Part shown: positions 27,873 through 36,707 of the stretch, in pieces
Numbering within the stretch: position 1 is the stretch's first letter
Layout of the letters: the number at the start of each line of letters is the position of its first letter
From: an uncultured Flavobacteriaceae bacterium
Lineage (GTDB): Bacteria; Bacteroidota; Bacteroidia; Flavobacteriales; Flavobacteriaceae
Reading direction: 5' to 3'
DNA length: 64,000 bases
Assembly: GCA_947500575.1 (NCBI GenBank)
Contig: CANMSI010000004.1
Span: forward strand, 186,001-250,000
Made by a program: the position numbers and the translations under genes
Notes under the pieces: generated by a model
Seen by the model: the letters and a program-made list of their open reading frames with translations, nothing else
What the model was told of the DNA's origin: nothing
The model's database searches: none

Positions 27873-28529
27873 ATGAAAAAAATTAGTCTCTTAGTTGCTT
27901 TATTTGTCGTTGTTATTACACATGCGCAAAAAAATATCTATGAAAGCGATAAGTTTAATCTTTTAAGCAAAGACCATCAAATACTTGCTATTGTTCCATT
28001 TTTAACCAACTTAGATCTCGAGGAAAATATTAGCAAAGGAGAATTAAAGGAATTAGAAGAAAAAGAAGGCTATGCGGTTCAAGACGCTTTAGAAACTTAT
28101 TTTTCTAGAAGAAAGAAGCGAAAAAAATTCTCAGTAGAATTTCAAAATATCACCAACACCAATGCCATTTTAGCCCAAAATGAAATTTCATATCAGAATA
28201 TTGATATCTACACCACGAAAGAATTATGTGAAATTTTAAAGGTAGACGGAATTATCAGTGGCAATTTAGATTTGAATATTTTACTTTCCAAAGGCATTCA
28301 AACCGACTTTAGCTTTATTGATTACATTCTCGGTGACGCCAATTATGGAAGAATAGGAATAAAGATCAGCGATGGTAAAACCTCCAAATTACTATGGAAA
28401 TACGAAAAGGAAATCAATAAGAAATCAGGGAAAAACACAGATGCTCTGATTGATTTTATGATGCGGAAAGCAACCAAAAAATTCCCTTACGAGAAAGAAA
28501 GAACAAAGAAAAGAAAAAAGAAATCTTAA
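27873..28529 (+). CDS. Secreted protein of unknown function
   Basis: 218 residues with signal peptide 1-18 (ending THAQ). The core, HQILAIVPF... YQNIDIYTTKELCEILKVDGIISGNL... LLWKYEKEI, has the alternating layout seen in CsgG/LpoB-like periplasmic domains, but I cannot assign it. The last 20 residues are strongly basic (KERTKKRKKKS). It is 32 bases after the TonB receptor and probably in its operon. Its stop overlaps the convergent cysteine desulfurase stop by 4 bases. Confidence 0.7.
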   Translation: MKKISLLVALFVVVITHAQKNIYESDKFNLLSKDHQILAIVPFLTNLDLEENISKGELKELEEKEGYAVQDALETYFSRRKKRKKFSVEFQNITNTNAILAQNEISYQNIDIYTTKELCEILKVDGIISGNLDLNILLSKGIQTDFSFIDYILGDANYGRIGIKISDGKTSKLLWKYEKEINKKSGKNTDALIDFMMRKATKKFPYEKERTKKRKKKS

Positions 28530-29674
28530 TTCTCTGCGAAGTCTTTTAATACCGAAATTACATAGTCTAGTTCTTCAATGGTATTGTATTTTGAGAAGGA
28601 AAATCGTAGGGAGGGTTTCTTCAAATCTTCCTCCTTTAACACCTCCATTAAAACGTGTGAACCTTGAGCACTCCCAGATTGACAGGCACTTCCTTTAGAA
28701 CAAGCAATTCCTTTTAAATCTAAATGAAATAATAACATCTGAGCCTTACTTTCATCGAAAGGTAGACATACATTGACCAGTGTATACGTACTTTTATCCA
28801 TATCTCCTGAATATCCGTTGAACTTTACATCTGGAATGGCATTTTTTAAGTTTGTAATGAAATGTTGTTTAAGATGCTGAACATACGCTTTCTCACTTTC
28901 TAAGGAGTCGTAAGAAGCCTTAAAAGCTTCCTCTAGGCCCACTATATTATGGAATGACTCTGTGCCCGCTCTAAAGCCACGCTCTTGAGAACCCCCAAAA
29001 ATTATAGGTTTTAATCCAGTATTTTTCTTAATATATGCGAAACCAATTCCTTTTGGACCATGAAACTTATGTGCCGCCGCCGTTAAAAAATCAATAGTAG
29101 TTTTTTGTACATCCCAATGAAAATGACCAATAGATTGCACCGTATCTGAATGAAACAATGCTTTGTGCTCCAAACATAGCGTACCAATAGCATCAATATC
29201 TATTTTGTTGCCAATTTCATTATTCACATGCATTAAACTCACCAGTTTTTTGGTATCATCTGCTGTTAAGAGCGTATGTAAATGTTGCTGATTTGGAAAA
29301 CCATCTGCATCTAACTGTACATAAAGTAATTGAATACCATACTCTGATACTAATTCTTCAGCCGTATGTAATACTGCATGATGCTCAATACGAGAAGTGA
29401 TGATGGTGCGCACATCCAAATCCCTAACTGCGCCTCTTAAAATCATGTTATCAGCTTCCGTACCGCCAGAGGTAAAAATAATTTCCGATGGTTGCGCATT
29501 TAAGTATTTCGCAATGGTTTTTCTAGCTTTTTCAATACCAGTTTTAGCCGATCTTCCAAAGCTGTGCGTGGAAGAGGGATTCCCATAAAAAGTGGACAGT
29601 GCTTCTTGCATTTTAGCAATTACCTCATCCCTTACCTGTGTGGTTGCCGCATTGTCTAAATATACTTTTTGCAT
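28526..29674 (-). CDS. Cysteine desulfurase (NifS/IscS family)
   Basis: PLP enzyme that takes sulfur from cysteine for Fe-S clusters and thiolated tRNA. 382 residues. It shows the N-terminal YLDNAATTQ, TSGGTEADN (68-76), the PLP-binding lysine in AAHKFHGPKG (Lys203) and the catalytic loop Cys in SKGSACQSGS (Cys331). The longer loop resembles group I IscS/NifS more than SufS. No isc or suf genes flank it, so the acceptor cannot be told from context. It is monocistronic. Confidence 0.93.
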   Translation of the reverse strand: MQKVYLDNAATTQVRDEVIAKMQEALSTFYGNPSSTHSFGRSAKTGIEKARKTIAKYLNAQPSEIIFTSGGTEADNMILRGAVRDLDVRTIITSRIEHHAVLHTAEELVSEYGIQLLYVQLDADGFPNQQHLHTLLTADDTKKLVSLMHVNNEIGNKIDIDAIGTLCLEHKALFHSDTVQSIGHFHWDVQKTTIDFLTAAAHKFHGPKGIGFAYIKKNTGLKPIIFGGSQERGFRAGTESFHNIVGLEEAFKASYDSLESEKAYVQHLKQHFITNLKNAIPDVKFNGYSGDMDKSTYTLVNVCLPFDESKAQMLLFHLDLKGIACSKGSACQSGSAQGSHVLMEVLKEEDLKKPSLRFSFSKYNTIEELDYVISVLKDFAEN

Positions 29675-29787
29675 TGAACTACAACGATTAAGTGCAGGGT
29701 TAAAATTACTTCAAATAAAGTTAATTTAAACCAAAATCTAGGCAAAGTTCTAGGAATATGATTTTTATTTCATTTAAATTTGACCTT

Positions 29788-30768
29788 ATGAGAAAGCCTA
29801 TTCTTTTTTTCCTTGTACTTCTTATCTTTTCTTGCGATGATGGAGACTTGCAGATAGAGACCATTGATTTTGATTCGGTTAGCATACAATCTTGCACTGA
29901 CGATCCTAATGGAGTAGATGAAGTTGTTTTTTTTAAGATCAACCAAGAAGAAGCTTTATTATTGGATTTACAAGCCAACCTTTTAGAAAATGAGACTTCA
30001 GTGGATGGTAGCATTACAAGTTCTTTTCCATCTTCATCTCAATTAATTTATCGCTTGTTTAGTGACAATGTATCTACGAATTACTTTTGCGATGCTATTC
30101 CAGCGCTGAGCCCTCTTGTGGTTAATGAGTTTAATGCAATAGGCGGTGAGATTGTGATTGAAACAACCGTAAGTGCCGTTACTTCAGCTATAAAAACATA
30201 CCAACATGCCTTTAGTATTACCGACTTATCGTTGGTAAATGATGATATGGAACGACTTACAGATGAATCTACCCTTAACTATGGCACCTATAATACAACA
30301 ACAGAAAGTAGTGTTTCCTTAATATTCTCTAATTATGATGCGATCAATACCTTAGCATGTGACACTCCACCCGTAGCAGGTCAGATAAGTCTTTATAAGT
30401 TGATAAATGATGAATTTATAAGGTTAGATATTCCAGCAGCTCTTTTAGCTAATGAAGCAACAATAACACCCAGAACTGGTATTTTGGGAACCGAAGCTAC
30501 CTTTACAAATGGAATTATAGAGGGTATTGTTACAGCAGATATGCTCTGCTCCTCATCCATTGAAGAAGACCTTCTAGTAAATGAATTTATAAGTTCTGAA
30601 GGGGAACTGTCTATAACAACAGTAGAAAATGCCCCTGATGCAGATGGAATAGTTAGCTTTACCCACACCATTAATCTTAATACCTTTAAATTAAGAGACG
30701 TTGATGCAGATTTAGTATTGGATGAAATTGCAAACTATACATTCGGAACATTTACCACTACCAATTAA
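29788..30768 (+). CDS. Surface-type lipoprotein of unknown function
   Basis: 326 residues from ATG 29788. The ORF opens ten codons earlier, but this start gives a clean lipoprotein signal, MRKPILFFLVLLIFSCDDGD, with Cys16 followed by acidic residues, as expected for surface lipoproteins here. The body holds two similar halves (each with SCTDDPNGVDEVVFFKINQEEALLLDL-like or CDTPPVAGQISLYKLINDEF-like openings and YGTYNTTT/FGTFTTTN-like ends), so it looks like a tandem domain duplication. The family is not recognised. Its stop overlaps the Smr gene stop. Confidence 0.75.
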   Translation: MRKPILFFLVLLIFSCDDGDLQIETIDFDSVSIQSCTDDPNGVDEVVFFKINQEEALLLDLQANLLENETSVDGSITSSFPSSSQLIYRLFSDNVSTNYFCDAIPALSPLVVNEFNAIGGEIVIETTVSAVTSAIKTYQHAFSITDLSLVNDDMERLTDESTLNYGTYNTTTESSVSLIFSNYDAINTLACDTPPVAGQISLYKLINDEFIRLDIPAALLANEATITPRTGILGTEATFTNGIIEGIVTADMLCSSSIEEDLLVNEFISSEGELSITTVENAPDADGIVSFTHTINLNTFKLRDVDADLVLDEIANYTFGTFTTTN

Positions 30769-31313
30769 GCATTTTGAAAGATATATATCTCTGTTGCTCC
30801 TAAACCGTATTTCTGATAATCAGCATCGTAATATTTGATATTGTCATATCGCTTAAAAAGATATTTTAGCTCTTCTTTCAGCACTCCGGCACCTACTCCA
30901 TGTATAAACACCACTTTCTGAATGCGTTTACGCATGGCAAACTCTAGTTGCCGCTTAGCGGTTTCTAGCTGTAAATTCAACATCTCATGGTTACTCATTC
31001 CTTTGAACTTAGGCGTTAACTGGTGAATATGCAAGTCTACCTCCATTTTAGGAGCATTCCGCTCTTTGGTCTTCAGGACCGTACTTTTTCTTCGTTTAGG
31101 AATTTCCTTTTCTTTTTTAATTTGAGCCGCTTCATAATTGGTAATTGTAATTTCCTTTGCATTGGATACTTTTACCAGTTCTGATGGATGGTACTTTAAT
31201 TGAAATCCATCTTCAATCTCAATGGTAATCCCATTATCATCAACCTTCAAAACGATTCCCGAAACGGTATCATCCAAAACCTCCACAGCATCGCCAATAT
31301 TAAATTTCATCAT
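30765..31313 (-). CDS. Smr-domain protein (DUF2027-like)
   Basis: 182 residues. The N-terminal SH3/KOW-like segment (KFNIGDAVEVLDDTVSGIVLKV, 3-60) and a basic linker lead to an Smr domain (about 90-180) with the DLHIHQL motif and the conserved HGVGAGVLKEEL loop (about 135-146). Smr domains nick or bind nucleic acid, in MutS2-like and ribosome-rescue proteins. The DLHIH and HGxGxG motifs are intact. It starts at ATGATG, overlapping the preceding small gene stop by 4 bases. Confidence 0.85.
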   Translation of the reverse strand: MMKFNIGDAVEVLDDTVSGIVLKVDDNGITIEIEDGFQLKYHPSELVKVSNAKEITITNYEAAQIKKEKEIPKRRKSTVLKTKERNAPKMEVDLHIHQLTPKFKGMSNHEMLNLQLETAKRQLEFAMRKRIQKVVFIHGVGAGVLKEELKYLFKRYDNIKYYDADYQKYGLGATEIYIFQNA

Positions 31314-31501
31314 CCCTCTTCACTTTCTTCATCCTTGCTTGGATTAGCGCTCCAAGCGTAGGTAGATTTATAAATGCCAAATAACAACAATACCATACCT
31401 ATGCTGAGTGCAACTTCCTTTGGCATCCAACGATCACCAATCCCTGCAATCATTGCGCCGCAAACAATAAGTATAAAATAAATGGTTCGTTTTGTTTTCA
31501 T
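31310..31501 (-). CDS. Small two-helix membrane protein
   Basis: 63 residues from ATG 31499-31501. An upstream ATG would overlap the divergent gene, so this start is preferred. Two membrane helices (about 6-20 and 28-45) are followed by an acidic tail (SKDEESEEG). Not recognised. The stop overlaps the Smr gene start by 4 bases, so the two are translationally coupled. Confidence 0.65.
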   Translation of the reverse strand: MKTKRTIYFILIVCGAMIAGIGDRWMPKEVALSIGMVLLLFGIYKSTYAWSANPSKDEESEEG

Positions 31502-31546
31502 TGCGTAAAAATAATAGTATTTTTCGGTTATAGAAGTCGTACTAAA

Positions 31547-31858
31547 ATGCAACTAGTGAATTTGGCGATGTTGAATGAAGATTATATGTTGCCATGTCTT
31601 AATAAAAAGTTCTTTGGTATAGAATGTCCAGGATGTGGTATACAACGCTCGGCAGCGCTCCTTTGGGAGGGTGATTTTGCGGGGGCATTCCACATGTATC
31701 CAGCTATTTATACGCTCATTGCTCTCATTATGTTTGTAGGCATTAATTTGTTTTTAAAATTCAAGCACGATTTCAAAATAAAAGTATTTTTGCTAATGAT
31801 AAACGTTGTGATTATTATTGTTAGCTATATTATAAAAATGAATCACGTAATCAACTAA
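31547..31858 (+). CDS. DUF2752 membrane protein (first copy)
   Basis: 103 residues. It has the DUF2752 signature CPGCGIQRS (about 28-36) preceded by LPCLNKK with a further Cys, then two or three membrane helices. The spaced cysteines suggest metal or redox chemistry, but none is established. It opens a tight cluster of small membrane proteins: the next stop-to-start gap is 10 bases. A second DUF2752 gene ends the cluster. The start could also be ATG 31568 or 31586. Confidence 0.85.
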   Translation: MQLVNLAMLNEDYMLPCLNKKFFGIECPGCGIQRSAALLWEGDFAGAFHMYPAIYTLIALIMFVGINLFLKFKHDFKIKVFLLMINVVIIIVSYIIKMNHVIN

Positions 31859-31868
31859 AACCACTTGT

Positions 31869-32192
31869 ATGGAACAACAAAAACTACCTAATTCGACCCT
31901 TATACTCGTTTTTGGAATACTTTCTATAATTACCTGTTGCTGCTACGGGGTAATTGGCCTTATTTTAGGTATTATTGCTGTAGTACTTGCAAACAAAGCT
32001 GCCAAGTTACATTTTGAAGATACAGAAGCGTATACTGGTTACGGTAATGTAAAAACTGGTAAAATTTTAGCCATCATCGGAATCGTTCTAAACGTTCTTT
32101 TTATGGCGTATGTTATTTGGGCAATCTCTTATTTTGGATGGGATACGCTTCAAGATCCAGAGTTACTTAGAGAGCGTATGGAGCAAATGTAG
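31869..32192 (+). CDS. CCC-motif membrane protein
   Basis: 107 residues with two membrane segments: FGILSIITCCCYGVIGLILGI (about 15-35, with three adjacent Cys) and ILAIIGIVLNVLFMAYVIWA (about 69-88). This matches a small Bacteroidota family named for the CCC motif. The Cys triplet sits inside the membrane segment and could be lipidated, as in animal dispanins. Function unknown. Second gene of the cluster. Confidence 0.8.
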   Translation: MEQQKLPNSTLILVFGILSIITCCCYGVIGLILGIIAVVLANKAAKLHFEDTEAYTGYGNVKTGKILAIIGIVLNVLFMAYVIWAISYFGWDTLQDPELLRERMEQM

Positions 32193-32241
32193 GATTAAAA
32201 ATAAGCTTGCTATTTAATTTTTTTTATAAACAATCAATATC

Positions 32242-32511
32242 ATGGAAGACAATCAAAACAGACCAAAACCAAATAATTATTTGGTATTAGCAATTATAAC
32301 TACAGTGCTTTGCTGCTTGCCAGCAGGTATTGTAAGTATCGTATATGCAACAAAAGTAAATGAAGCACATGCGAAAGGGGATTTTGAAGCGGCAGAAGCG
32401 GCTTCTAAAAATGCGAAAACTTGGGGTATCGTAGGACTTGCTGTTGGAGCAGTTGGTATCCTCCTTTACCTAATTTTTGTAGGATTTGCAGTAGCGGGTG
32501 GCAATTTCTAA
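32242..32511 (+). CDS. CD225/dispanin-family membrane protein
   Basis: 89 residues. PNNYLVLAIITTVLCCLPAGIVSIVYATKVN (about 10-40) and the second helix GIVGLAVGAVGILLYLIF match the CD225 domain that vertebrate IFITM proteins share, including the conserved Cys pair at the end of helix 1 and the KVN segment. It presumably sits in the inner membrane. Bacterial function is not known. It overlaps the second DUF2752 gene by 14 bases. Confidence 0.85.
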   Translation: MEDNQNRPKPNNYLVLAIITTVLCCLPAGIVSIVYATKVNEAHAKGDFEAAEAASKNAKTWGIVGLAVGAVGILLYLIFVGFAVAGGNF

Positions 32512-32911
32512 TAAGCATTTAAAAATAATATACCTTTTTGGAGGAGTAGTTGGTTTGTCCATACTACTCCTCTACTTTTTTGTAGAACCTAGTAATACCG
32601 ATTTATTGCCCAAGTGCCCTATACTAGTTACAACGGGGTACTATTGTTCTGGTTGTGGAAGTCAGCGTGCTTTACATGATCTTTTGCATTTAGACTTCAT
32701 AGGGGTACTAAAGCATAATGCACTATTTATCCCAGCGCTGCTAATTATTGGGTATTATTGTACTATTAAATTTTTAGAATACAGATACAAACGGAATATC
32801 AAAAACTTCCTATACCACCCTAAAACACCTATTATTATTTTTGCCGTAATTGTAGTTTTTACAATTCTTCGGAACATAGATCAGTATCCATTTACAATAC
32901 TGGCGCCTTAA
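32498..32911 (+). CDS. DUF2752 membrane protein (second copy, GTG start)
   Basis: 137 residues with three or four membrane helices and the motif CSGCGSQRA (about 49-57), preceded by LPKCPI with an extra Cys, as in the first copy. The only reasonable start is GTG 32498-32500, inside the end of the CD225 gene. Overlap means translational coupling. The pair of DUF2752 genes bracketing CCC and CD225 proteins suggests one functional unit. Confidence 0.85.
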   Translation: MAISNKHLKIIYLFGGVVGLSILLLYFFVEPSNTDLLPKCPILVTTGYYCSGCGSQRALHDLLHLDFIGVLKHNALFIPALLIIGYYCTIKFLEYRYKRNIKNFLYHPKTPIIIFAVIVVFTILRNIDQYPFTILAP

Positions 32912-32916
32912 AGCAT

Positions 32917-32945
32917 AAAAAAAGCCCGTTAAAACGGGCTTTTTC
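32917..32945 (+). terminator. Bidirectional terminator after the small membrane-protein cluster
   Basis: Stem AAAAAGCCCGTT with AACGGGCTTTTT, two-base centre, T-tract on both strands. It separates the convergent DUF2752 and rocD genes. Confidence 0.85.
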
Positions 32946-32964
32946 TATCCAAAATAAATATATA

Positions 32965-34245
32965 CTATGCTTTAAATTCCGTTAGGGTCTTAATAATAAT
33001 AGCAACGCATTCTAAAAGCTGTTCTTTATTCATTACCAAGGGAGGCGCAAAACGAATAATATTTCCGTGTGTTGGCTTTGCTAGCAAACCGTTTTCTTTC
33101 AAAGCCATGCATATGTCCCAGGCAGTAGAACTGTCTTCCGTATCGTTTATTAAAATGGCATTGAGCAACCCTCTACCTCTTACTTTCGTAACAAGATCGC
33201 AACTAGGAATAAATTTATTAAGTTCTGCTCTAAACAAAACACCTAAATCATACGCATTTTCAGCTAATGCTTCTTCTCTAATTACCTCCAAAGCAGCTAT
33301 TCCTACGGCCGCAGCAATGGGATTCCCTCCAAAAGTACTTCCATGGTTGCCTGGACGTATAACCTCCATAATGTGATTATCCGCTAACACCCCAGAAACA
33401 GGGTACGCCCCACCAGAAAGTGCTTTTCCTAAAATAAGAACATCTGGTTTTACATCCGGAGTGCTACTACAGTGCTTATTTTCACAACTACAATTACCAC
33501 AAGTAGCCAAAAGACGACCTGTACGAGCAATGCCCGTTTGCACTTCATCCGCAATAAAAAGTACATTATGCTTTTCGCATAAGTCCTTGGCTCCTTTTAA
33601 ATACCCATCGGAAGGAACATAGACTCCTGCTTCACCTTGAATTGGTTCTACTAAAAAAGCAACTACATTACTATTATGCTCCAATGCTTCTTGTAGCGCG
33701 GACAGATTATCATATTCAATCTTAATAAACCCATCTGTAAAGGGGCCAAAATTCTTTCTAGCCACAGGGTCATTGGAAAAAGAAATAATAGTTGTTGTTC
33801 GTCCGTGAAAATTATTTTCACACACAATAATTTGAGCCTCATTTTCAGATATCCCCTTTTTTTCATACCCCCATTTTCTAGATAACTTTAAGGCAGTTTC
33901 TACCGCTTCAGCACCCGTATTCATAGGTAAAAGTTTATCAAATTTGAAGGTCTCAGCAGCATACTTTTCGAACTTCCCTAACATATCGTTATAAAAAGCC
34001 CTTGAAGTAAGTGTTAAAGTCTCCGCTTGACGCGTCATTGCGCCTACAATTTTAGGGTGGCAATGCCCTTGATTTACAGCAGAATAGGCCGATAAAAAAT
34101 CGTAATACTTTTTCCCTTCTACATCCCATACATAAACCCCTTCTCCTCTGTTTAAAACTACAGGAAGCGGGTGGTAATTGTGCGCACCATACTTGTCCTC
34201 TAATGCAATCGCATCTTTAGAAGTCATTTGTTCTAATACTGACAT
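32965..34245 (-). CDS. rocD: Ornithine--oxo-acid transaminase
   Basis: PLP enzyme that moves the delta-amino group of ornithine to 2-oxoglutarate, in arginine/ornithine catabolism. From ATG 34243-34245 the product is 426 aa (a TTG three codons upstream is less likely). It has [15 protein letters not shown], the FHGRTTT loop, [12 protein letters not shown] and the PLP lysine in LGKALSGG (Lys274). A short insertion with four Cys (249, 252, 254, 259; [12 protein letters not shown]) sits before that lysine, where family members I know have an unremarkable loop. Monocistronic. Confidence 0.92.
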   Translation of the reverse strand: MSVLEQMTSKDAIALEDKYGAHNYHPLPVVLNRGEGVYVWDVEGKKYYDFLSAYSAVNQGHCHPKIVGAMTRQAETLTLTSRAFYNDMLGKFEKYAAETFKFDKLLPMNTGAEAVETALKLSRKWGYEKKGISENEAQIIVCENNFHGRTTTIISFSNDPVARKNFGPFTDGFIKIEYDNLSALQEALEHNSNVVAFLVEPIQGEAGVYVPSDGYLKGAKDLCEKHNVLFIADEVQTGIARTGRLLATCGNCSCENKHCSSTPDVKPDVLILGKALSGGAYPVSGVLADNHIMEVIRPGNHGSTFGGNPIAAAVGIAALEVIREEALAENAYDLGVLFRAELNKFIPSCDLVTKVRGRGLLNAILINDTEDSSTAWDICMALKENGLLAKPTHGNIIRFAPPLVMNKEQLLECVAIIIKTLTEFKA

Positions 34246-34437
34246 GATTTCCAATATTTAAAATACAACTTTAGCAATTCCTTCTTGCGGAGAGAAATCA
34301 TCCTTTGTAGTGAGGCGAAATTACAAATTATTCTGTGGACTAGAAAGCTAATCATGGGACCAATGAACGAGAAAATAGGTGACCCTGACCAATAAATGGT
34401 GTCTTAATAAAACTATATAACACTAAACCTAAAGAAA

Positions 34438-35610
34438 ATGAATTATTTACAGAACATTTTAAACGATTTAACGAGTTCTTCGAGCGACTTTATACCCGGA
34501 ACCATTGGAGCCATCATCATTCTAATTCTAGGGTGGTTCATTGCGGGATTTGCAAAAAGACTTATTACTCGACTTTTGAAGAAAACAAATGTGGACGACA
34601 AACTAGGAGGAAATAAAATTAGTCTCTCCAAATTCGTTGGAAAATTGGCTTACTTTTTAATTATGATTTTCGTATTCATGCTTGCCCTAGAAAAACTTGG
34701 AATGAGCAACGTAATGGACCCAATGAAAAATATGCTGAATGGTTTTCTTGGTTTCATTCCAAATATCGTTGGAGCCGGTTTGGTAGCCTATATTGGTTAT
34801 ATGCTAGCCAGCATTGTCTCCGAATTTGTAGGGATGTCTGGAGATACCATCCAAAAATTTGTGCCTAAACTAAAGCTTCCGGAAAACCTAGATCTGGTAA
34901 AAATTCTAAAGAAAGTTGTATTCATCTTTATATTTATCCCTTTACTTATTGCTGCTTTAAATATTCTTAATATGGAAGCCATTTCTGGACCAGCAACCAA
35001 TATGCTTCAGACGTTTATGGCAGCAATTCCTAAAATTCTAGTAGCAGTAATTATTCTTATTATTTTTATTGTAGGGGGCAAATTCGTGAGCGGTCTATTA
35101 AAAGATCTATTAGACAGCATGAACCTGAACAGCTTTTTCAAGAAAATTCATTTAGATAAAATTACGGGGAATACCAACCTAGTAGAACTCATTGGAAATA
35201 TTGTGTATTTCTTTATCCTCACTTTTGGTGTAATGACCGCCGTTGAAAAATTAGAGTTTCACCAATTATCAGAAATCATAGACACCGTTGTAAATTATGC
35301 TGGTAAAATATTATTTGGTTTGGTAATTCTTGCTATTGGTAATTGGATTTCTACCTTGGCCTACTCCAATTTTGCAAAAAAAGAGGAAAACAAGTTTGTA
35401 GGTTCTATTATACGTATGGCTATACTGGCTATTTTCTTAGCAATTGGTTTACGTTCTATGGGTATCGCAAATGAAATTATTAATCTGGCCTTTGGTCTTA
35501 CCTTAGGTACCATTGCAGTAACCATTGCCCTATCATTTGGTTTAGGAGGAAGAGAAGCTGCTGGCAAACAGATGGAGCGTATTTTAAGTAAGTTTAATAA
35601 AAAATCATAA
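34438..35610 (+). CDS. MscS conserved-TM-helix family membrane protein
   Basis: 390 residues almost entirely made of membrane helices, with repeated segments of the mechanosensitive-channel conserved helix type (IPNIVGAGLVAYIGYMLASIV, IPKILVAVIILIIFIVGGKFV, AGKILFGLVILAIGNWISTL). It ends with the pore-helix-like ALSFGLGGREAAGKQMERIL. The soluble beta domain of MscS is absent. A role in osmotic release or in membrane sensing is plausible but unproven. Monocistronic, followed by a shared terminator. Confidence 0.8.
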   Translation: MNYLQNILNDLTSSSSDFIPGTIGAIIILILGWFIAGFAKRLITRLLKKTNVDDKLGGNKISLSKFVGKLAYFLIMIFVFMLALEKLGMSNVMDPMKNMLNGFLGFIPNIVGAGLVAYIGYMLASIVSEFVGMSGDTIQKFVPKLKLPENLDLVKILKKVVFIFIFIPLLIAALNILNMEAISGPATNMLQTFMAAIPKILVAVIILIIFIVGGKFVSGLLKDLLDSMNLNSFFKKIHLDKITGNTNLVELIGNIVYFFILTFGVMTAVEKLEFHQLSEIIDTVVNYAGKILFGLVILAIGNWISTLAYSNFAKKEENKFVGSIIRMAILAIFLAIGLRSMGIANEIINLAFGLTLGTIAVTIALSFGLGGREAAGKQMERILSKFNKKS

Positions 35611-35632
35611 TTGATCTTGACCTAAGTACACT

Positions 35633-35669
35633 TTTAAAGAGACTGTTTTCCCCAGCAGTCTCTTTAAAT
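35633..35669 (+). terminator. Bidirectional terminator
   Basis: A 13-bp perfect stem (TTTAAAGAGACTG with CAGTCTCTTTAAA) around a 10-base loop lies between the channel-like gene and the convergent sigma-partner gene. Confidence 0.8.
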
Positions 35670-35672
35670 TTA

Positions 35673-36050
35673 CTACTTGGAAGAAAGGGCTGCAACTTGC
35701 AATTCTACACGTTTTAATTCTCTTAAAATTGCGTTCTTATCCAATTGCATCCACATATATAACTTAATCATAGACATCATCATAATGCAGGCACCGATAG
35801 CCACTGCCATTTTTATTAAGTCCGCTGTTTCTTCCATGTTTATAAATTCAGCAATGCAATAAATTAGCAAGCCAAAAACAAGTAGATTTACAATATTCAT
35901 TACAATAGCAAACCATTTCATTTTTCCTTTAAATACGCCTCCAACCATACCAAACAAATCTTGTTCTTCTAGTTCATCATAAAATTTTGCCTCTTCTGCA
36001 TTTAAAGTTTCCTTAATTAAATCGTCAATTTTTTCGTTGTGCTTTTTCAT
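35673..36050 (-). CDS. Small membrane protein, probable sigma-factor partner (DUF6768-like)
   Basis: 125 residues: a cytoplasmic N-terminal segment (KIDDLIKETLNAEEAKFYDEL, acidic), two membrane helices (about 45-65 and 75-98) and a short tail. Its ATG overlaps the stop of the ECF sigma gene by 4 bases, an arrangement usual for sigma/anti-sigma pairs. It lacks a recognisable zinc anti-sigma motif (HxxxCxxC). Anti-sigma function is inferred from coupling. Confidence 0.72.
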   Translation of the reverse strand: MKKHNEKIDDLIKETLNAEEAKFYDELEEQDLFGMVGGVFKGKMKWFAIVMNIVNLLVFGLLIYCIAEFINMEETADLIKMAVAIGACIMMMSMIKLYMWMQLDKNAILRELKRVELQVAALSSK

Positions 36051-36589
36051 CTTTTGTTATTTTTTATAATCTCTTTTAATTTCTCTCTGGCATGAAATAA
36101 TCTAGATTTCACTGTACCAGTAGCTATCGCTAAAATTTCACTGATCTCTTTTAAAGAGTAATCTTGTGTATAAAACAGTTTTAATACTATTTGTTGGTCT
36201 TGTGGTAGTTGTTTAATAGCCTTACGGACCAATTCCATTTCTACACTTTCATGGGTGTTTATTTCAGTATTCCTAACAACACTATGCTCTTTTAACTGTT
36301 CTTGCTTTCTTTTATGGATCTTCATATGATCTAAAGTCTTGCGGGTAACAATTTTTGTTGCCCAAGCCTTAAAACCATTTGGGTCTCGAAGATTATTCAT
36401 TTTAACTAAGATAACATTCCAACAATCTTGTACAATATCCTTGGCTGCATCCTTGTCTTTTGTATACCAATAGGCATGTTTACAAAGTCCATAATGATGT
36501 CGCTTCACTAATAAATTAAGTGCTTCTTTATCCCCAGAGCGATATCGCAAAACAAGAAGCCCATCAAATATTTTATCAGTTTGTTTCAT
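36047..36589 (-). CDS. ECF-type RNA polymerase sigma factor
   Basis: 180 residues with sigma region 2 (LVKRHHYGLCKHAYWYTKDKD with DIVQDCWN) and region 4 (LPQDQQIVLKLFYTQDYSLKEI... GTVKSRLFHAREKLKEI), and no region 3, as in ECF factors. It would recruit polymerase to a small regulon, probably including its own promoter. The membrane partner overlaps its stop. Confidence 0.93.
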   Translation of the reverse strand: MKQTDKIFDGLLVLRYRSGDKEALNLLVKRHHYGLCKHAYWYTKDKDAAKDIVQDCWNVILVKMNNLRDPNGFKAWATKIVTRKTLDHMKIHKRKQEQLKEHSVVRNTEINTHESVEMELVRKAIKQLPQDQQIVLKLFYTQDYSLKEISEILAIATGTVKSRLFHAREKLKEIIKNNKR

Positions 36590-36707
36590 ACCGCCTACTT
36601 ACCCTAATGACTTATAAAAAGTAAAAAGGTTCAGTTTTTTTCCTAAAATATTGTTATTCCTTCTAAAGATACCTGTATAAAACCAATCCTATTACTATTT
36701 TTACCCC

